Program-made: the position numbers and the translations under genes | DNA from: Actinomycetes bacterium | GTDB lineage: Bacteria; Actinomycetota; Thermoleophilia; RBG-16-64-13 | Reading direction: 5' to 3' | Length of the DNA stretch: 9,003 nucleotides | Assembly (NCBI GenBank): GCA_021815245.1 | Contig: JAKAHF010000050.1 | Location: forward strand, 1-9,003 | Part shown: one piece after another, positions 6,540 to 9,003 of the stretch | How positions within the stretch are numbered: the stretch's first letter is position 1 | Layout of the letters: every line of letters starts with the position of its first letter | The notes under the pieces: generated by a model | What the model was told of the DNA's origin: nothing | Database searches by the model: none | Seen by the model: only the letters and a program-made list of their open reading frames with translations

Positions 6540-8204
6540 TTATTGGGCCGCCAGCCAGCAGGAGACGAAATCACCGAGGCCCAGCGGGCTGTAGGTGAAG
6601 TTGTGCAGCCTGGTGGAACCCACACGCTGATGCGCGTAGAAGGTGATCGGAACGACCGGGCAGTCCTCGCCGGCGATCTTCACAGCCTCTTGGTACTTCG
6701 CGATACGAGCGGGGGTGTCGGCGATCTGACGAGCCGCGTAGATGGCATCGTCGAAGGCCTTGCTGTTGTACCTGGAGTAGTTGTCGGCAGACGTGCTCAC
6801 CAGGTTCGAGTAGACGAAGTTATCGATGATCGGGTAGTCGGCGATCCAGCCGCTACGACCGAGCTGGTACTGACCGTTCTGGGCCTTGTCCCAGTAGGTC
6901 GGGCCATCGCTGGTGTCGAACTCGGCGGCAATACCGATCGCCGCAAGGTTCTGCTGCACGATGGTCATGATGTCCTCGTGCCCGGCACCGGAGTTGAACG
7001 ACAGCTTGAGGGCGGGCAGGCCCTTGCCCTCAGCGTATCCCGCGTCGGCCAGCATCTTCTTGGCAGCCTCGACATCGTACTTGGCATATGGGAATGCACC
7101 GGCCTCGTAGCCCTCGACTCCCGGCGGGATGAAGCTATCGGCGGGCTTGCGGACACCCTCGTAGGCGACCTTGCAGATCGTCTCACGGTCGATAGCCAGC
7201 GAGACGGCCTTGCGAACGAGCGGATCGTCGAACGGCGCGGCCTCGTTGTTCAGCAGGAGATAGTAGATGGCCGACTCGGCACCCAGCTGGACAGCCTTGC
7301 CCGGGTCGGACGTGTAGCCGTTTTCGGACACTCCATAGGAGGCCTTAGCGGTCTCGATGTTGCCCGGAGGAACCTGGGTGAAGTCGATGCTGCCCGCCTG
7401 GAAGCCCAGGTAGGCGGTCTCGATATCCTCGAAGATCTTGAACTCGACCCCGTCGACGTGCGGCTTGGTGCCCGCGTAGTCGGGGAACTTCACGACCTTC
7501 ACATACTGACCCGCGACCCACGGCTCAGAAAGCATGAACGGACCGTTGCCGATCGGCTTGAGAGCGTAGGCGGCGGGATCCTTCTCGACTTCCTCTTTCG
7601 GGATCGGGCACAGGCACGGATGGCCCACGACATACTCGAAGTCGCCATACCCGTAGGCAAGGGTCACTTCGAGAGTGTAGTCGTCAACGACCTTCACGCC
7701 GGAGAGCTCAGTGGCGGTGCCCTCCTGCATTTCGTCAAAGCCCTTGATCGCCGAGAGGTGGTAGGAGATACCAGACTCGTTGGCGGGGTTGCAGATGCGC
7801 TCCCACGCGTACTTGAAGTCACCAGCCACGACCTCGCGGCCGTTGTGGAACTTGGTGCCCTTCTTGAGGTGGAAGGTCCAAACAGTCGCGTCGGCGTTCG
7901 GCTCCCAGCTCTCGGCCACATCGGGCTTGAGCTCGTTCGTCACATAGTCGAACTGGGCAAGGCTGTCGAACACGGCCTGCACGACCTGCACGCCCTCAGA
8001 CTCGAAGGCCTGAGTCGGCTCGATATACGACGGGTTGCCGATCTCGAAGATCACAGTGCCGCCGTCGACCGGCTGATCAGCCGGAGGAGCCGCGGTAGTG
8101 GTAGTAGTAGTCTCCTCCTCGCCGCAGCCGACGGCCACGACGCCCAGCGCTGCAACCAGCGCCAAGGCAAGGATGAGAGCAATCCAAGTCTTATGAAGTT
8201 TCAA
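6540..8204 (-). CDS. oppA: Peptide ABC transporter substrate-binding lipoprotein
   Basis: A 554-residue extracytoplasmic receptor (family 5 solute-binding protein) that captures peptides and delivers them to OppBC. It has a lipoprotein signal: basic MKLHK, a hydrophobic core (about 7-25) and AVGC with the lipidated Cys27. An acidic and threonine-rich linker (EEETTTTTTAAPP) follows, likely spacing the receptor from the membrane. The mature part shows family features: LKPDVAESWEPN, FHLKKGTKFHNGREVVAGDFKYAWER, AIDRETI and WIADYP. Six cysteines besides the lipidated one, including HPCLCP, are more than usual and could form disulfides. The start is TTG (8202-8204), fixed by AGGAGG 8 nt upstream. 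The 114 nt before it hold no recognisable sigma-70 promoter, so the promoter may be of another type or lie upstream of secG. Substrate is inferred from the neighbouring Opp genes; other peptides or small ligands are possible. Confidence 0.95.
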   Translation of the reverse strand: MKLHKTWIALILALALVAALGVVAVGCGEEETTTTTTAAPPADQPVDGGTVIFEIGNPSYIEPTQAFESEGVQVVQAVFDSLAQFDYVTNELKPDVAESWEPNADATVWTFHLKKGTKFHNGREVVAGDFKYAWERICNPANESGISYHLSAIKGFDEMQEGTATELSGVKVVDDYTLEVTLAYGYGDFEYVVGHPCLCPIPKEEVEKDPAAYALKPIGNGPFMLSEPWVAGQYVKVVKFPDYAGTKPHVDGVEFKIFEDIETAYLGFQAGSIDFTQVPPGNIETAKASYGVSENGYTSDPGKAVQLGAESAIYYLLLNNEAAPFDDPLVRKAVSLAIDRETICKVAYEGVRKPADSFIPPGVEGYEAGAFPYAKYDVEAAKKMLADAGYAEGKGLPALKLSFNSGAGHEDIMTIVQQNLAAIGIAAEFDTSDGPTYWDKAQNGQYQLGRSGWIADYPIIDNFVYSNLVSTSADNYSRYNSKAFDDAIYAARQIADTPARIAKYQEAVKIAGEDCPVVPITFYAHQRVGSTRLHNFTYSPLGLGDFVSCWLAAQ

Positions 8205-8212
8205 GTTCTATC

Positions 8213-8218
8213 CCTCCT
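8213..8218 (-). promoter_or_regulatory. Ribosome binding site fixing the TTG start of oppA
   Basis: A perfect AGGAGG lies 8 nt before the TTG at 8204. It gives a signal peptide of normal length and supports the rare start codon. Confidence 0.8.
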
Positions 8219-8278
8219 AGTCTCTTTTGACACCCCACGCCATCCCTCTTGGCTTTCGCTACCTGAAACCACCTCCCC

Positions 8279-8292
8279 CGCACTCGCGTGCG
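8279..8292 (-). other. Small hairpin in the secG-oppA gap
   Basis: CGCAC and GTGCG form a 5-bp GC-rich stem closed on the minus-strand RNA by GCGA, a GNRA-type tetraloop. It lies 26 nt after the secG stop. It is followed by GGGGGAGG, not T, so it is not a standard terminator. The rest of this gap (8205-8318) shows only the oppA ribosome site. Confidence 0.3.
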
Positions 8293-8318
8293 ACATCGGG
8301 ATGCTGGCCACGACGAAC

Positions 8319-8537
8319 TCAGATGATGTAAGCGAGGGCTATCGAAACGGCCACAAAGGCGACCGAGCACGCGATGGTGAGGCGATCCAGGTTCTTCTGT
8401 ACGACCCCGCTGCCTCCGAAAGCACCGGTACCACCGAAGGTCGTCGACAAACCGGCGTCTTTGCCCGAGTGCAAAAACACAAGCAACAGCACCGCCAGAC
8501 CAAGAATGGTATCCAACGCGACCAAGACGTACTTCAC
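8319..8537 (-). CDS. secG: Preprotein translocase subunit SecG
   Basis: A 72-residue inner-membrane protein, the small non-essential partner of SecYE that aids protein export. Two membrane helices are visible at about 3-22 and 52-72. Between them is the typical cytoplasmic loop: LHSGKDAGLS, a glycine-rich FGGTGAFGGSG stretch, and KNLDRLT just before the second helix. Length matches the family (about 70-80). The start is GTG at 8537 with an AGGAG site about 10 nt upstream. It follows the phosphoglycerate mutase gene by 115 nt on the same strand; linkage of secG to lower-glycolysis genes is common in Gram-positive bacteria. Confidence 0.93.
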   Translation of the reverse strand: MKYVLVALDTILGLAVLLLVFLHSGKDAGLSTTFGGTGAFGGSGVVQKNLDRLTIACSVAFVAVSIALAYII

Positions 8538-8613
8538 CGCCAGCCCTCTCCTCTACATTGCTTTACAGACCATTTTGCCCGCCGTGGGCCACTGCTTCGT
8601 TGAACGTAAGTTA

Positions 8614-8643
8614 CCACCAAACGGGTGGCTTTTGTATACACAA
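8614..8643. other. Hairpin and near-palindrome between gpmI and secG
   Basis: CCACC (8614-8618) and GGTGG (8624-8628) form a 5-bp stem. Next to it TTTTGTATACACAA (8630-8643) matches its own reverse complement at 12 of 14 positions. Together they fill the part of the 115-nt gap nearest the gpmI stop. On the minus strand the stem is followed by TAACTT, a poor terminator tail; the T-rich side faces the plus strand, where no gene ends. It may be a weak terminator or a regulator site. No sigma-70 promoter for secG is convincing. Confidence 0.3.
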
Positions 8644-8652
8644 GTGAGTTAT

Positions 8653-9003
8653 TCACTCCGCGACGACGCCCACTCCGGTCATCTCCGGTGGAGCAGCGAT
8701 GCCCAAAAAGCCCAGCAAAGTGGGCGCAATGTCGGACAATCCTGCGCCGTCGCGCAATCGCAGACCACGTTCCAACACCACCAGAGGCACCCTGTTGGTG
8801 CTGTGAGCAGTCCCTTCGCTGCCGTCGGCCTCGATCATATCCTCGGCGTTGCCGTGGTCGGAGGTGACGATGATCTTGGCCCCAGCACCTTCCAACACGG
8901 CGAGCACTCTACCGAGGCACCGGTCTACGTGCTGCACAGCCTCGACGGTCGCCGGAAGATCGCCCGTATGACCGACCATGTCGGGATTTGCGAAATTCAA
9001 GAT
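8653..9003 (-). CDS. gpmI: 2,3-bisphosphoglycerate-independent phosphoglycerate mutase, C-terminal part
   Basis: Cytoplasmic glycolytic enzyme that interconverts 3- and 2-phosphoglycerate using two metal ions (manganese in the well-studied enzymes) and a phosphoserine intermediate. Only the last 116 residues are here; the family is about 510 residues, and the N-terminal part, including the catalytic serine, lies beyond the right edge. The phosphatase-domain metal ligands are all visible: Asp and His in NPDMVGHTG, Asp-His in TSDHGNAEDM, and His in GTAHSTNRVP. The C-terminal SDIAPTLLGFLGI is also characteristic. The open frame continues through position 9003 with no start, so it is a window truncation, not a broken gene. 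Its substrate 3-phosphoglycerate is close to the precursor used by cDPGS-type enzymes, but the genes are 6.7 kb apart. Confidence 0.95.
   Translation of the reverse strand: MLNFANPDMVGHTGDLPATVEAVQHVDRCLGRVLAVLEGAGAKIIVTSDHGNAEDMIEADGSEGTAHSTNRVPLVVLERGLRLRDGAGLSDIAPTLLGFLGIAAPPEMTGVGVVAE

Noticed and set aside
6543..8603. A 686-codon open frame on the plus strand opposite oppA and secG.
   Set aside because: It is antisense to two clearly recognised genes, its translation resembles no family I know, and long antisense frames are expected from codon bias in high-GC DNA.
1..9003. Search for CRISPR arrays, insertion sequences, tRNAs, phage genes or a toxin-antitoxin pair.
   Set aside because: No regularly spaced repeats, transposase motifs, tRNA cloverleaf or small paired genes were seen. 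The gaps between genes are all under about 120 nt once rnpB is placed.

Overview
The window is a high-GC stretch (well over half G+C by eye) in which every supported gene lies on the minus strand, so it reads from right to left. The protein families, the RNase P RNA and the frequent GTG/TTG starts behind strong Shine-Dalgarno sequences suggest a bacterium, most likely an actinobacterium. An anaerobic lineage such as Coriobacteriia is my guess from protein flavour only.

Layout in transcription order: (1) the C-terminal part of cofactor-independent phosphoglycerate mutase (8653-9003, cut by the window edge); (2) secG, a small subunit of the Sec translocon (8319-8537); (3) a complete five-gene oligopeptide/dipeptide ABC importer, made of lipoprotein binding protein (6540-8204), permeases B (5482-6447) and C (4524-5471), and ATPases D (3504-4520) and F (2447-3502). 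The last four are packed with gaps of 1-10 nt, while a GC-rich hairpin separates the binding-protein gene from the rest; (4) rnpB, the RNase P RNA (about 2056-2440), which begins about 7 nt after the oppF stop codon and is followed by a 13-bp hairpin; (5) a cyclic-2,3-diphosphoglycerate-synthetase-like P-loop protein (607-1941); (6) an iron-type superoxide dismutase (2-520, C terminus beyond the window).

The transporter genes form one functional unit: the lipoprotein captures peptides outside the cell, the two permeases form the channel and the two ATPases drive import. The remaining genes are housekeeping (glycolysis, secretion, tRNA processing, oxidative stress). I see no mobile element, CRISPR array, tRNA or phage gene. 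This is mainly an ordinary core region. The points most worth a second look are the bacterial cDPGS-like protein of uncertain function next to Fe-SOD, the rnpB -10 box built on the oppF stop codon, and the hairpin between oppA and oppB.
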